In this document: positions 18,469 through 28,042 of the stretch, one piece after another | Numbering within the stretch: the first letter of the stretch is position 1 | Layout of the letters: each line of letters opens with the position of its first letter | NCBI GenBank assembly: GCA_964473525.1 | Contig: CAYYPK010000005.1 | Coordinates: 1-64,000 of the forward strand | Direction of reading: 5' to 3' | Length of the DNA: 64,000 nt | From: GCA-2687025 sp964473525 | Lineage (GTDB): Bacteria > Poribacteria > WGA-4E > GCA-2687025 | The notes under the pieces: model-generated | What the model saw: only the letters and a program-made list of their open reading frames with translations | The model's database searches: none | What the model was told of the DNA's origin: nothing | Made by a program: the position numbers and the translations under genes

Positions 18469-20430
18469 GTGCCACCCGCCGCCACACATGCCGTCAACTC
18501 GAAGCGCGCGGGCTATGGCGCGCCCGCCACATCCCAAGCCCCGGCGTTCGCTACGCCGCGCGCCTTGCTGGTTGGGTGCCTCCTGGTGCTCGTCAACGCG
18601 CACTGGCAGACGCCGCTGAGCAGCATCCTCGACATTGAGCTGAGCGACCTGGCGCTGTTCTGCAACGTCATCACCATCCTCTTCGTGCTGGCTTTGCTGA
18701 ACGGCGCCTTCGTTCGACACGCGCCGCGCTTCGCCCTCGAGCGCCGCGAAGTCCTCATCATCTACACGATGCTCGCGACGGCCACCGCGCTGAACGGCAC
18801 GGACATGATAAAGTGTCTCGTGTCGCTGCTCGGCAACGGCACGTGGCACGCAACGCCGGAGAACGACTGGGCGAATCTGTTCGGGCTCCACCTGCCGCGA
18901 TGGATCACGGTCCAGGACCGGCAGGTGCTGCGGGGATACTACGAGGGCGACTCGTCGCTCTACACGGACGCTCACATCCGCGCCTGGGCGCCGCGCGCCG
19001 TCGCGTGGACGGGCTTCACGGTCGCGCTCATCTTCGTGATGTTCAGCCTCGTTCGCATCGTCCGAAGGCAGTGGATTACGCACGAGCGGCTCGCCTACCC
19101 GATCGCCGAACTGCCCTACCAGATGGCGGCCCTCGACGCCGGTCGCGGGGCGCCCCTGTTCCGCGGCCGGGTACTCTGGATCGGCTTCGGTTTGGCCGCG
19201 CTCATCAGCGTGGTGAACCAGGCGCACGTGTGGTATCCGTCCGTCCCGGTTGTGCCGGTGCAACCACTGAACCTGCTGCGCTTCTTCCCCGCGCGTCCGT
19301 GGAATGCCATGGGTTACATGTACCGCACGTTCTACCCCTTCGCGGTGGGGATGGCGTATCTCATGCCGCTGGACCTCATCCTGTCCACGTGGGTGTTCCA
19401 CGTCATCTGGCAGTTGGAGCGCGTCGCCGGGAGCGCGTACGGCTTCGGCGCAATGCCCGGATTCCCGTACGCGGAAGCCCAGGTGCGGGGCGGCTGGGTC
19501 GCCCTCCTCTGCTTCGCGGTGTGGAAGGGGCGACGACACTTTGCGGGCGTCTTCAGGACCGAACACAACGCCGACACGCGCGAGGTGCGAGTCCCTGCGG
19601 TGGCCGCCCTCGTCGGCATGGTTGGCCTCGTCGTGTTCTGCCACTACCTGGGGATGTCCCTATGGGCGCTCGTCCCCTTCTTCCTGCTGTACTTCGCGCT
19701 CGCGACCACCATCACGCGGATTCGCGCGGAGCTCGGGCCCGCTGTCCACACGCTCCGCGGGGCGACGCCCGACTACACGCTCATTGACGCCGTGGGAACG
19801 CGGCGCCTCGGCCCTCGCAACCTGGTCGGCTTCACGCTGCTGCACTGGATACTCGGGTCCGCGGGACGAGAGAATCCCATGCCGATACAGCTTGAGGCGT
19901 TCAAGATGGCGGAGCGAATGCGCATCTCGTCCCGAGGGCTGATGGCGGCCGTGTTGCTTGCGGCGGCGTTCGGTTCGCTTGGGGGATGGTGGGCGTATCT
20001 ACATGACGCATACAAGCTCGGGATGGAGGCGTACCCGGAAGAGACGTGGGCGGCGAGCGTCGGCTTCAATCTGCTCAGCGCGCGCCTACAGGCTCCGACC
20101 GGCTGGCAGCCGATGGAGCTCGTGTTCACAGGCGTTGGCTTCCTTCTGACAACCGTCCTCGCCGCCATCCGCACGCAGTTCCTCTGGTGGCCGTTCCATC
20201 CCGTAGGCTACGTGATCTCCGGTCGCTGGGGCATTGGGCGCATCCTCTTCCCGCTCATCATCGCGTCGGTGGCGAAGTGGAGCGTGTTGCGGTTCTCAGG
20301 CGTCACTGGCTATCGTCGATCCGTGCCGTTCTTCCTCGGTCTCATCGTCGGCGACTTCGTACTCGGCATGCTGTGGGCGTCGATTGGTCTCGTCTTCCGC
20401 GTGCCGGTCTACGTGTTCTGGACCGGATAG
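18469..20430 (+). CDS. Polytopic membrane protein, DUF6784/DUF6785-like
   Basis: 653 residues with about a dozen hydrophobic segments, e.g. LLVGCLLVLVNAHW, VALIFVMFSLVRIV, VAALVGMVGLVVFCHYLG and SVPFFLGLIVGDFVLG. Conserved-looking loops include LSDLALFCNVI, ERREVLIIYTMLATATALNGTD, HERLAYPIAELPYQM and FHPVGYVISGRWGIGR. I place it in the DUF6784/DUF6785 families seen in Poribacteria and Planctomycetes from memory of these loops; they look transporter-like (OPT-like) but no function is established. The start is uncertain: a GTG at 18469 is used, and a shorter start nearer the first membrane segment is possible. It is followed after 88 bases by a heparinase-like lyase, suggesting uptake of glycan fragments. 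Confidence 0.72.
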   Translation: MPPAATHAVNSKRAGYGAPATSQAPAFATPRALLVGCLLVLVNAHWQTPLSSILDIELSDLALFCNVITILFVLALLNGAFVRHAPRFALERREVLIIYTMLATATALNGTDMIKCLVSLLGNGTWHATPENDWANLFGLHLPRWITVQDRQVLRGYYEGDSSLYTDAHIRAWAPRAVAWTGFTVALIFVMFSLVRIVRRQWITHERLAYPIAELPYQMAALDAGRGAPLFRGRVLWIGFGLAALISVVNQAHVWYPSVPVVPVQPLNLLRFFPARPWNAMGYMYRTFYPFAVGMAYLMPLDLILSTWVFHVIWQLERVAGSAYGFGAMPGFPYAEAQVRGGWVALLCFAVWKGRRHFAGVFRTEHNADTREVRVPAVAALVGMVGLVVFCHYLGMSLWALVPFFLLYFALATTITRIRAELGPAVHTLRGATPDYTLIDAVGTRRLGPRNLVGFTLLHWILGSAGRENPMPIQLEAFKMAERMRISSRGLMAAVLLAAAFGSLGGWWAYLHDAYKLGMEAYPEETWAASVGFNLLSARLQAPTGWQPMELVFTGVGFLLTTVLAAIRTQFLWWPFHPVGYVISGRWGIGRILFPLIIASVAKWSVLRFSGVTGYRRSVPFFLGLIVGDFVLGMLWASIGLVFRVPVYVFWTG

Positions 20431-20518
20431 GCCGAGTCTCGTCGGAACGTGTCCGAAGCTGCCGTGTGCGGCGGCGCCCACGCCGCTCGTTGGGCCAACC
20501 AAGCAAACGGAGCATCCC

Positions 20519-22390
20519 ATGCCTGGCACTCAGGAGTTCGCCGACCATCCTCGTCTCTACGTCGGCGAGCCCGAACTCGCCCGGCTGCGCGCGGAGCCCG
20601 ACACGCCCTTCCTCGAGCTGGCGGCGCGGCAGGTCGCTGAGGATGCCGAACGGTTCGTGGACATGCCGCCCCTCACGTACGCCAGGAACGTGCACAACGA
20701 GCATCTGATACGCGCGCGTGAGACTCAGGGACGCGTCCTCGCCCTGCTCGCTCGTTGGGCGCAGACGGACGCCGACATGTACCGTGACGCCGTGGTTGCC
20801 CACGTAGACATGATGGATTCGTGGGAGTGTTGGTCGTGGATCGCATGGCGCAAGGGCGACTACGAGCCGAACGCCATCTTCGACCTGAGCTATGGCGAGA
20901 ACAGCGTCACTATCGCTCTGGCGTACGACGTGCTTCACGGGGCGCTGTCCGACGATGAGCGCGAACGAATGGTGGACGTCGCCCGGCGCCGCGCCCTCGG
21001 CCCATTCTTGCACCATGTCGACGGTGGGAGCTCACCGTCGTGGTTTGGCGGCACGAACAACTGGAACGCGGTGTGCGCCGGCGGAGCGGGCGTGCTCGCC
21101 TTGGCGATGCTGGACGCAGCGCCCGAGGCGCAGCGAGCCCTCGAGCTCGCCGAGGAGTCCATGCCAGCGTTCGTAGACGAGGCGAAACGCTCCGACGGCG
21201 GATGGAACGAGGGGGTCGGCTACTGGAACTACGGTATGAAGTACCTGTTCCGGTACCTGATGAGCCATGAGGCCGCCACGGGACGCGCCCACCCTCTCAT
21301 GCGCCAGCGCTGCCTGCGCGACACGCTCCGCTTCCCGCTGGACTTCAGCCCGGCGGGCATCGCGTGCGGCTTCGGCGACAGCAACAGCTGGCGACCCGCG
21401 CCGTTCCACTACGCAGCCGCCGGCCGCTTCGGGGCGGCCGACGTGATGGAGGCCCTGGACGGGCATCTCGACCGCTTAACACGACGTGCCGGCCGCGGCG
21501 CCTCCGACGCCGCTGAGTGGCTGGCGCTCCATCCCGGACGCCCCCACGAGGCCGGCGAGGCGCCCACACGACGCGTGAAGCTCTACCGGGGCCTGGACTG
21601 GGCGAGGCTTGAGGATGTGACGGCGGAGCCCGCCCTCTACATGACGCTACGGGGCGGCACGTCGAGGGTGCCGCACGGCCACCGAGATCTGCTGAGCTTC
21701 CACTGCGTCGTCGGCGAGGAGCGTCTCATCGAGAACGTCGGCGTTGGCGAGTACCTCGACACCACGTTTTCGGGCCGCCGTGAGGAGCTCTTTGAGGTCA
21801 CTCCAGCGTCCAAGAATACCGTCCTCGTGAACGGCGTCGGGATCGCGCTGGGTTCGTCGTTGGATTCCACAAGCCGTGTGACCGTCGACGGCGCTGAGGG
21901 CATCCGGTTGGTCGCGACCTCGGCAATGGGCGAGATGCGGGACGGCGCTGCGGCCGACTTCTGCGGTCGCGTCGTGCTGCTATTGCCGGAGCGCGCGTTG
22001 CTCATCGTTGATCACGCCGTCTTGCCCCACGCCGGACGGGTCGAGTCGCGCATGTTTTCGCCAGCCGAGGTCGATGCTTACCAGACGACGGCGCTCATCA
22101 AGGGCCGCCGGGAACGCATGCGGGTGGCTTACGCGTCCAGCGTTCCCGGCCTGCTAGCGACGGCGACCACTGCCCCGACGTCACCCACGCAGCCGCGCCA
22201 CACGATGCTGCGGTGGTGTACGCGCTCTCAGCACACGTCCATGACACTGGTGACCCTCCTCGTGCCTGGGAGGGGAGCCGCGAGCGTAGCGGTTGCCCCC
22301 GACGGTGACGGAATGTTGGTTGACGCCACTGGCAAGGGATGGGGGCGGCGCGTCCGTCTGACGGGCCAACTCAACGCGCGCCGCTCGTAG
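20519..22390 (+). CDS. Heparinase II/III-like polysaccharide lyase
   Basis: 623 residues from the ATG at 20519 (ACGGAG about 7 bases upstream). The N-terminal half is an alpha/alpha toroid (LARLRAEPDTPFLEL, LSYGENSVTIALAYDVLHGALSD, NNWNAVCAGGAG, WNEGVGYWNYGMKYLFRYL). The C-terminal half is the beta-sandwich Hepar_II_III domain, with YMTLRGGTS, HGHRDLLSFHCVVGEERLIENVG and NTVLVNGVG. Asn/Tyr/His residues of the toroid and sandwich faces fit the family's beta-elimination chemistry on uronic acid-containing glycans. No signal peptide is evident, so it probably acts on imported oligosaccharides. It is preceded by a large membrane protein gene on the same strand. The substrate (heparan-like, alginate-like or ulvan-like) cannot be told. 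Confidence 0.82.
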   Translation: MPGTQEFADHPRLYVGEPELARLRAEPDTPFLELAARQVAEDAERFVDMPPLTYARNVHNEHLIRARETQGRVLALLARWAQTDADMYRDAVVAHVDMMDSWECWSWIAWRKGDYEPNAIFDLSYGENSVTIALAYDVLHGALSDDERERMVDVARRRALGPFLHHVDGGSSPSWFGGTNNWNAVCAGGAGVLALAMLDAAPEAQRALELAEESMPAFVDEAKRSDGGWNEGVGYWNYGMKYLFRYLMSHEAATGRAHPLMRQRCLRDTLRFPLDFSPAGIACGFGDSNSWRPAPFHYAAAGRFGAADVMEALDGHLDRLTRRAGRGASDAAEWLALHPGRPHEAGEAPTRRVKLYRGLDWARLEDVTAEPALYMTLRGGTSRVPHGHRDLLSFHCVVGEERLIENVGVGEYLDTTFSGRREELFEVTPASKNTVLVNGVGIALGSSLDSTSRVTVDGAEGIRLVATSAMGEMRDGAAADFCGRVVLLLPERALLIVDHAVLPHAGRVESRMFSPAEVDAYQTTALIKGRRERMRVAYASSVPGLLATATTAPTSPTQPRHTMLRWCTRSQHTSMTLVTLLVPGRGAASVAVAPDGDGMLVDATGKGWGRRVRLTGQLNARRS

Positions 22391-22406
22391 CGTAGCCTCA
22401 AGCGAA

Positions 22407-22432
22407 ACGCGCCCCGCATGGGCGAGGCGCGT
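22407..22432. terminator. Hairpin between convergent genes
   Basis: ACGCGCC and GGCGCGT pair around a 12-base loop that can itself form GCCC/GGGC. It lies between the lyase gene (ends 22390) and the convergent Calx-beta gene (ends 22463), so it could terminate both. There is no T-run. Confidence 0.35.
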
Positions 22433-22462
22433 CCGCACGTTCGTAGGGTTGTTCGTGACGAG

Positions 22463-25400
22463 CTACTTCATGATGACCATGCGGCGCATCGCGCGGTAGT
22501 CACCGGCCTGCAACTCATAGAGGTACACGCCGCTGGCGACCTGCTCGCCCGACTCGTTGCGTCCGTCCCAGTACGCCGCGTCCCCGCCCGTGGTGTAGTA
22601 GCCCTCGGCGCGGTACCCGAGATCCAGCGTGCGGATGACGGAGCCGTCCTGGCCGTAGACGCGCACGGTGACTTCCGCCGCGTCGCTCAGCTCGAACGGG
22701 ATCCACGTTTCTGGGTTGAACGGGTTCGGGTAGTTGGGCATGAGCCGCGTCGCCGTCGGGGCGACCCACGACATCAGGACGCGCAACTCGTGCGTGCCGC
22801 CGCCGACTCGCACGGATCGACGCTCTGACATGTCGACGACCTCGGAGCCGGTGTCCATGACAAGGCGCCAGTGCGCAGGCACGTTGGGCTTCTGCCACTC
22901 GACAACGCCCGACGCGTCGACGCGCGCGGAGATCGTCCACTCCGTGCCACGCCGGTCCATCTGCTGCACGCTGCGGCTCAACTGACCCACGGCGTCATCG
23001 ACGTCAACGGACAGGCGGGCGTAGGCGCCAACCGGCGGCGTCGGGGGCATGGCGATGTCCAGGCGGTCATAGCCAGCCGTGGCGTCGTCGCTGAGACCCA
23101 GTTGGACGGTGCGCATGGCGCCGTCGTCCGTGGACAGGCTGAGCGGCATGCTCCAGTCCAGCGAGGCAAGCGACGGAGCGAAGACCATAGCTGCATCGCC
23201 GTGGAATAGCGACGAACCGTCGCCGCTCAGGTGACGTGGCTGCGTTAGCTGCGTCTCCACCTGGAAGCCGGTGTCGTTGTAGACCCAGTAGCCGCTTCCA
23301 GAGATCAGCTCGGCGGCCAGCTCGTAGCTGCCGGTCCACTGGTCGAACCCGAAGACGGCTGCCTGATTCCCGAAGAGCGACGTGATGTTGCTGACCGGGA
23401 AGCCCCTCTCGGCGTTCACGTCGGAAGGCGCGCCGATGAGGTTCCAGCCCGGCTCGATGTACAGCGTCACGTCCCGCACGTCGGGGCTGTCAACGTCCGC
23501 GTCCAGGTAGTAGTCACCACCGTTGGAGTTCACGAAGACGCCCGTCGTGACGGCGGGGACCTCGTCCTGCGTGAGGAAGCCGACACCGGTGTACCCGCTG
23601 TAGGGATCCCACACGAACGCGCCGTTTGAGAGGTCGTCGATGGGGCTCAGGTCGGCATGGCCAGGCACGGAGATGAGGTTCCAGCCCGAATTCATCGACC
23701 CGTAGAGCGAAGTCGTTCCGGCGGCTGGGGTGAAGGCGATGTCGAAGTAGTACGACTGGTTGTCGTCTAGCTCGATGCTTCCGTAACCCTCGCCTGCTAG
23801 GTTCCAGGTCTCGCCCGTCGCGGAGTTCGCGATCGTGGCGGAGTGCACGACGCCTGTGTAGATTTCGAACTGCGTCAGCAACTCGTTGACTTCCGCCCCG
23901 TCCCACTCGAGCCAGTTGCCAAACCCGCTGGATCCCGTGCGGGCGTAGAGGCTCCACGAGTATTCGAAGGCGCTGGAGCTGATCTCCCAGATGTCCCGCA
24001 GCAGGGCCTGCTCGCCGCCGACCCATGCCTGGAAGGACGATCCCGGCGCTTCCGGCGGGGAGAGTTCAGTCGTGAGCTCTGAGATGCTGCCTGTCGTCGT
24101 GGCGCTTGTCTCGATGAAGCCCTCCGGCCCAAGGCCCACGCGTAGATCGCGCCAGAAGCTCTCGTCGCCGGCGTAGACGGTGAACGTCATGTCGGCGACT
24201 GGTTGAATCTTCACGGAGATGTCCGCGCTGACGGGGTCAGACCCGAGCCAGCTATCGTCGTAAACCTCGAACGTGATGGTGTCCGTCAGCGGGCCGCTGG
24301 CGTTGGCGACGTCGCTATAGATCGGCGCTTCGTACTGAAGCGCCCCACCCACGACCCAGACTTCCCCACCCAACGCGGAGACCGGGTTCGAGAACACCAG
24401 GTTGTCGCCGTCCGTGTCGTAGATGCTCGGATCGTCGATGCCGTCGAAGTCGATGTCCTCGAAGTCCACGGCAGCGATGTTCGCCGTGCTGCCAGACGCG
24501 ACGTAGGTCAGCCCCTCACGGTCGACCACTACAGGCTGGTTTACGTCCTCGATGGTGAGTTCGACGATGACCGACCCGGAGGTCAGGGAGCCGTCACCAT
24601 CGTCCATCACGCTGACGATGAACGCGTCCGAAGATTCGAAGCTCGTAGAGTTCTGCGGAGTGCCGATGAACTCGACATCGACCGGGGTCCCTGCCGTGAT
24701 GCTCAAGGTCGATCCCGCGTACAGCTCAGTGGCCATGGTGGCGTCGACCAGGACGCCCAGCGCCGGCGCGCTCACGATGTTGACGGTGAACGTCGGGCCA
24801 ACGCCACCGGTGACGTCCAGCGTCAGCACGGAGGCGGGGTCGTTGTATTCACGCACCAGATAGGGAGACACGGTTGAGTCAACGAACCCGTCTGCCTCGA
24901 GGTCGGACGTGATGATGAGCTCAAGAAGATCGTCGTTCTCAATCCACACCGAAGCGGTCGTCGTGAATCCGGTGGCTCCGACGATGTTACTGACGACCAC
25001 GTCGAAGTACTCGTCGGGTTCCGCGATGGAGTCCGCGAGGACATCGATGTCGATGTCGACGGAGGTGTCTCCCGCCGGGATGGTGTACATCCAGGTGACT
25101 GCCTCTGTGTAGTCGCCCTCCGCCGCAACTGCTGAACCGTCTGCCGTATCCACGTCGAACGTGATGTCAACTGTCGTCGCTTCGGACAGCGACACGGTGA
25201 CAGCGGCGGTCGTGGGTGTGAATTCGTCGTCGCCTTCCACAACCGTTACGCCTGTGATGTCGAGGCTCGGGACGATGGCGGGTTCGTCGTCGTCCAGAAT
25301 GGTGGCGACGCCTGTTGCCACGCCGAGCGTCCCGGCGGACGGCGTCCCCAGGTTCACGTCAAACGTCTCGTCGTCCTCGTCGTCGGCGTCATCGAATATG

Positions 25401-26059
25401 TCGACGCTCAGCTCGTAGAACGTCTCGCCAGCAAAGATCGTGATGGAGCCGACCTCCACGGAGGCGTAATCGACACCGTCGGTCGCCGTGCCTCCGACAG
25501 AAACCACCGGGATCGTGATGTCTGTTCCGTACGCCATGTCCATGGTGATGGAGAAATCGACGAAGCCGTCCGCTTCTGAAGCGGTTGGCGAGTCGATGTC
25601 GATCACCGGCACTGCCCCCGCGGCGGAGGTCACGGCCAGGCTGTAGCCGCCAGGCACGTCCGCTATGTCGTAGACCACAAAGTAGAGCGTGTCGGTAGAC
25701 GCGGCGGTCCAGACGATCTCGGAGGCGAGACTCTCGTCGACGTCATCGTTGGACGCCAACAGGGTGAATCCGTCGCTGTCATAGAGGTCTAGCCAGGTAT
25801 CCGGGCCTTCTAACAGGCTCGTCGTGATGGTGTAGACATCGCCAGCGGTCGCGCCGAAGCTCCACCAGTCGAGATCACCAATCGAATTGATCGCGGCGCT
25901 GTACAGGGCGCCGTCCGTGGTGATGGCGTCCGCACTGGCCGGGTCGTCGTTAGACTCAACTTCAGATTGCGCGCGTGCAACGCTCGTCACCGCGACAAAC
26001 GCCACCACCACGAGCGCCGTCCACAGCTGCCGATACGGACGAGACGGGAACCTATCCAT
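22463..26059 (-). CDS. Large secreted Calx-beta domain protein with C-terminal sorting-type tail
   Basis: 1198 residues from the ATG at 26057-26059, preceded by GGAGAAGG; the longer frame to 26101 lacks this. A signal peptide (LVVVAFVAVTSVARAQ) is followed by a PPC-like beta domain (SIGDLDWWSFGATAGDVYTI, LASNDDVDES), then Calx-beta domains recognisable by EADGFVDFS, GVDYASVE, DDETFDVNLG and ILDDDEP, then cadherin/Big-like repeats (FIVSVMDDGDGSLTSG, DTDGDNLVFSNPVSALGG), a section with GWNLISVPG and GWNLIGAPSD, and the tail PNYPNPFNPETWIPFEL, YWDGRNESGEQVASGVYLYEL. Calx-beta modules bind calcium in other proteins. It is likely exported and surface attached. It is driven by a well-formed promoter at 26224-26251 with a leader of about 160 bases. 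Confidence 0.88.
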   Translation of the reverse strand: MDRFPSRPYRQLWTALVVVAFVAVTSVARAQSEVESNDDPASADAITTDGALYSAAINSIGDLDWWSFGATAGDVYTITTSLLEGPDTWLDLYDSDGFTLLASNDDVDESLASEIVWTAASTDTLYFVVYDIADVPGGYSLAVTSAAGAVPVIDIDSPTASEADGFVDFSITMDMAYGTDITIPVVSVGGTATDGVDYASVEVGSITIFAGETFYELSVDIFDDADDEDDETFDVNLGTPSAGTLGVATGVATILDDDEPAIVPSLDITGVTVVEGDDEFTPTTAAVTVSLSEATTVDITFDVDTADGSAVAAEGDYTEAVTWMYTIPAGDTSVDIDIDVLADSIAEPDEYFDVVVSNIVGATGFTTTASVWIENDDLLELIITSDLEADGFVDSTVSPYLVREYNDPASVLTLDVTGGVGPTFTVNIVSAPALGVLVDATMATELYAGSTLSITAGTPVDVEFIGTPQNSTSFESSDAFIVSVMDDGDGSLTSGSVIVELTIEDVNQPVVVDREGLTYVASGSTANIAAVDFEDIDFDGIDDPSIYDTDGDNLVFSNPVSALGGEVWVVGGALQYEAPIYSDVANASGPLTDTITFEVYDDSWLGSDPVSADISVKIQPVADMTFTVYAGDESFWRDLRVGLGPEGFIETSATTTGSISELTTELSPPEAPGSSFQAWVGGEQALLRDIWEISSSAFEYSWSLYARTGSSGFGNWLEWDGAEVNELLTQFEIYTGVVHSATIANSATGETWNLAGEGYGSIELDDNQSYYFDIAFTPAAGTTSLYGSMNSGWNLISVPGHADLSPIDDLSNGAFVWDPYSGYTGVGFLTQDEVPAVTTGVFVNSNGGDYYLDADVDSPDVRDVTLYIEPGWNLIGAPSDVNAERGFPVSNITSLFGNQAAVFGFDQWTGSYELAAELISGSGYWVYNDTGFQVETQLTQPRHLSGDGSSLFHGDAAMVFAPSLASLDWSMPLSLSTDDGAMRTVQLGLSDDATAGYDRLDIAMPPTPPVGAYARLSVDVDDAVGQLSRSVQQMDRRGTEWTISARVDASGVVEWQKPNVPAHWRLVMDTGSEVVDMSERRSVRVGGGTHELRVLMSWVAPTATRLMPNYPNPFNPETWIPFELSDAAEVTVRVYGQDGSVIRTLDLGYRAEGYYTTGGDAAYWDGRNESGEQVASGVYLYELQAGDYRAMRRMVIMK

Positions 26060-26223
26060 GGAGCCTTCTCCGGTCTGTGCTGGGCATGTCCGCCCGCGCA
26101 AGCTGTCTGCGTGTAACCTGGGACATCACGTTAAGTCGTTAAAAGTCGTGCGGACATCGCCCGCCCGTAGACGGGAGCGCGTCTAGTCGACACGCCACTA
26201 ACCCTCCCGAACATACCGATACG

Positions 26224-26251
26224 ATTATACCAAACGCGCCCGGCCGCTCAA
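26224..26251 (-). promoter_or_regulatory. Strong sigma70-like promoter for the Calx-beta gene
   Basis: On the minus strand TTGAGC (26246-26251), 16 bases, then a perfect TATAAT (26224-26229) with TGG just before it. The predicted start is near 26217, leaving a leader of about 158 bases to the ATG at 26059. It overlaps the 3' end of the truncated Calx-beta gene by four bases. Confidence 0.6.
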
Positions 26252-26694
26252 GGTTCAGGGTTCTCGCCACATGTCAGGGTTTTACGGGAGGACGCGTGGC
26301 GCCATATAGTATCGGTTCGGACGCCGACGCCCTGGAGTATCGTGGCGTTCACGGGTGAGGACAGGTTGACGTCAAACGTCTCGTCGCCCTCCACGTCCAT
26401 ATCGTCCAGGATCGGCACGTCAAACGTCGTGAAGCTCGCACCAGGCTCGATCGAGACGGTCGTGAAGACCGACGTGTAATCCACTTCGGCGGTGGCCGTG
26501 AAGTCGCTCGTCATCACGTCTACCGATATCGCCGAGTCGCTGATGGCGCTCGTCGACACGGTGAATGACACGAAGCCGTCGGCTTCGCCCACGCTCTGGT
26601 CGTCGATGCTTAGCTGCTGCGCCATGACCACAGGTCCGACGAGCGCCATAGCTAACCACACCCACATCCGGGCTGACTTCGATATCCTGTGCAT
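26248..26694 (-). pseudogene. Truncated Calx-beta paralogue (signal peptide plus one incomplete domain)
   Basis: 148 codons from the ATG at 26692-26694, which has the same CCGGAGAAGG context as the start of the large Calx-beta gene. The signal peptide is followed by one Calx-beta domain (SVGEADGFVSFTV, EVDYTSVF, GDETFDVNLSSPVNATILQGVGV). The domain stops at about 26320, where the usual final strand (TILDDD in the paralogue) should come; the remaining 23 residues (RTDTIWRHASS...) are Arg/Thr-rich and unlike the family. It therefore looks like the 5' remnant of a larger gene cut by a rearrangement. A short functional secreted Calx-beta protein cannot be excluded. Confidence 0.55.
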
Positions 26695-26785
26695 GAACCT
26701 TCTCCGGCTATGTGCGGACGGGATCAGTGTCCCACGAAAGATGAGCTGGCGTAAGCTATCGCGTTGCGCCCGGTCGTTCACTAAA

Positions 26786-28015
26786 GTGTGCGGGAACCAA
26801 TGGGCCGTAGGGTCTCGCAACCACGAGCGTCGTGCCACATGGCCGCCCGGCCCAGAACACACCATCACAATTGTATCAGGTGATTCTCACGCAATCAACT
26901 TCATCTACAACACGCTGCTGAGCGAGAAGCAGACGAAGGACCGACTTCGTGGCTTCGACACCCCCGAGGCGTCCCGACACCTGGGCAACGAGGTGGATCC
27001 CGCGGTGGTCGAGGCCATGGTGGAGACGTGCGTCGAGAACTACGGCGTCGTGTCGGAGTATTACGACCTGAAGAGGCGCCTGCTGGGCGTGGACGAACTG
27101 ACCCACTACGATCGGTACGCGCCCATTACCGGCGACACGTCCGACGTGCCGTTCGACGAGGCGAAGGGGTTGGTACTCGACTCCTTCGACGGTTTCGCGG
27201 GGGAACTCCGCGACGCGGCGGAGCCGTTCTTCACGAAGCGGTGGATAGACGCCGCGTTGGCCGAACACAAGCAGGGCGGGGCCTATTGCGCTGGCGTCAC
27301 GCCGGGTCTGCACCCGTACGTCTTCATGAACTACATGGGCAAGCCGCGCGACGTCATGACGCTCGCGCACGAGCTTGGTCACGGGGTGCACGACGTGTTG
27401 GCGGGCAAGCAGTCGCTCCTCAACTACCACCCAGTGCTGCCGCTGGCGGAGACGGCGAGCACGTTCGCGGAAATGCTCGTGTTCGACAAGCTACGAAGCA
27501 CGTTGGATTCGCCCGAGGAGCGCCTGGCGCTGCTCTGCGGCAAGGTCGAAGACACCTTCGCGACCGTGTTCCGCCAGATCGCGATGTACCGCTTCGAGTT
27601 GCGCGCGCACCGGCTTCGACGCGAGGAGGGCGAGCAGACCGTCGAGGATTACTCGGCGGCGTGGCAGGAGACACAGCAGGAAATGTACGGCGACTCCCTC
27701 ACGTTGGGCGAGGAGCACGCCGCGTGGTGGCTCTACATCCCGCATATCTTTCGCGTGCCGTTCTACGTCTACGCGTACGCCTTCGGAGAGCTGCTGGTGC
27801 TGTCCCTCTACGGGCAGTACAAGCGTACGGGGGAGGCGTTCGTGCCCAGGTACTTCGATCTGCTGAGCGCGGGCGGGTCCGAGGCGCCGGCTGAGTTGGT
27901 GACCCGGATGGGCTTCGACATCGCCTCGCGCGATTTCTGGCAGGCAGGCTGCGATCTGATCGGAGACGCCGTGGAGGAAGCGAAGGCGCTCGCAAGCGAG
28001 ACAGGCCGCGTCTGA
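26786..28015 (+). pseudogene. M3-family oligoendopeptidase (PepF-like), 5'-truncated
   Basis: The C-terminal two thirds of an oligoendopeptidase F is clear: NTLLSEKQTKDRLRG, YYDLKRRLLGVDELTHYDRYAP, the zinc motif HELGHGVH, then ETASTFAEMLVFD with the third zinc ligand region, and HIFRVPFYVYAYAFGELLVLSLY. Family members are about 600 residues and cleave oligopeptides in the cytoplasm. Here family-like sequence begins only at about 26890; upstream, the frame is open to 26492 but is antisense to the broken Calx-beta gene and unlike PepF. A GTG at 26786 is the nearest upstream in-frame start, without an obvious ribosome site. Roughly the N-terminal 200 residues are missing. The zinc site is intact. 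It may be a decayed gene or an assembly joint. An M14 peptidase gene follows after 27 bases. Confidence 0.7.
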
Positions 28016-28042
28016 CGCTCCGGCAGGCCACGAAGGGACTAC

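Noticed and set aside
18310..19644. A 444-codon frame antisense to the DUF6785-like gene
   Set aside because: Composition is His/Arg/Glu-rich shadow coding; the opposite strand encodes a coherent membrane protein.
26250..26281. CAGGGTT repeated 19 bases apart, possibly 1.4 copies of a tandem unit
   Set aside because: Only a 7-base match; too short to call a repeat or a CRISPR remnant.
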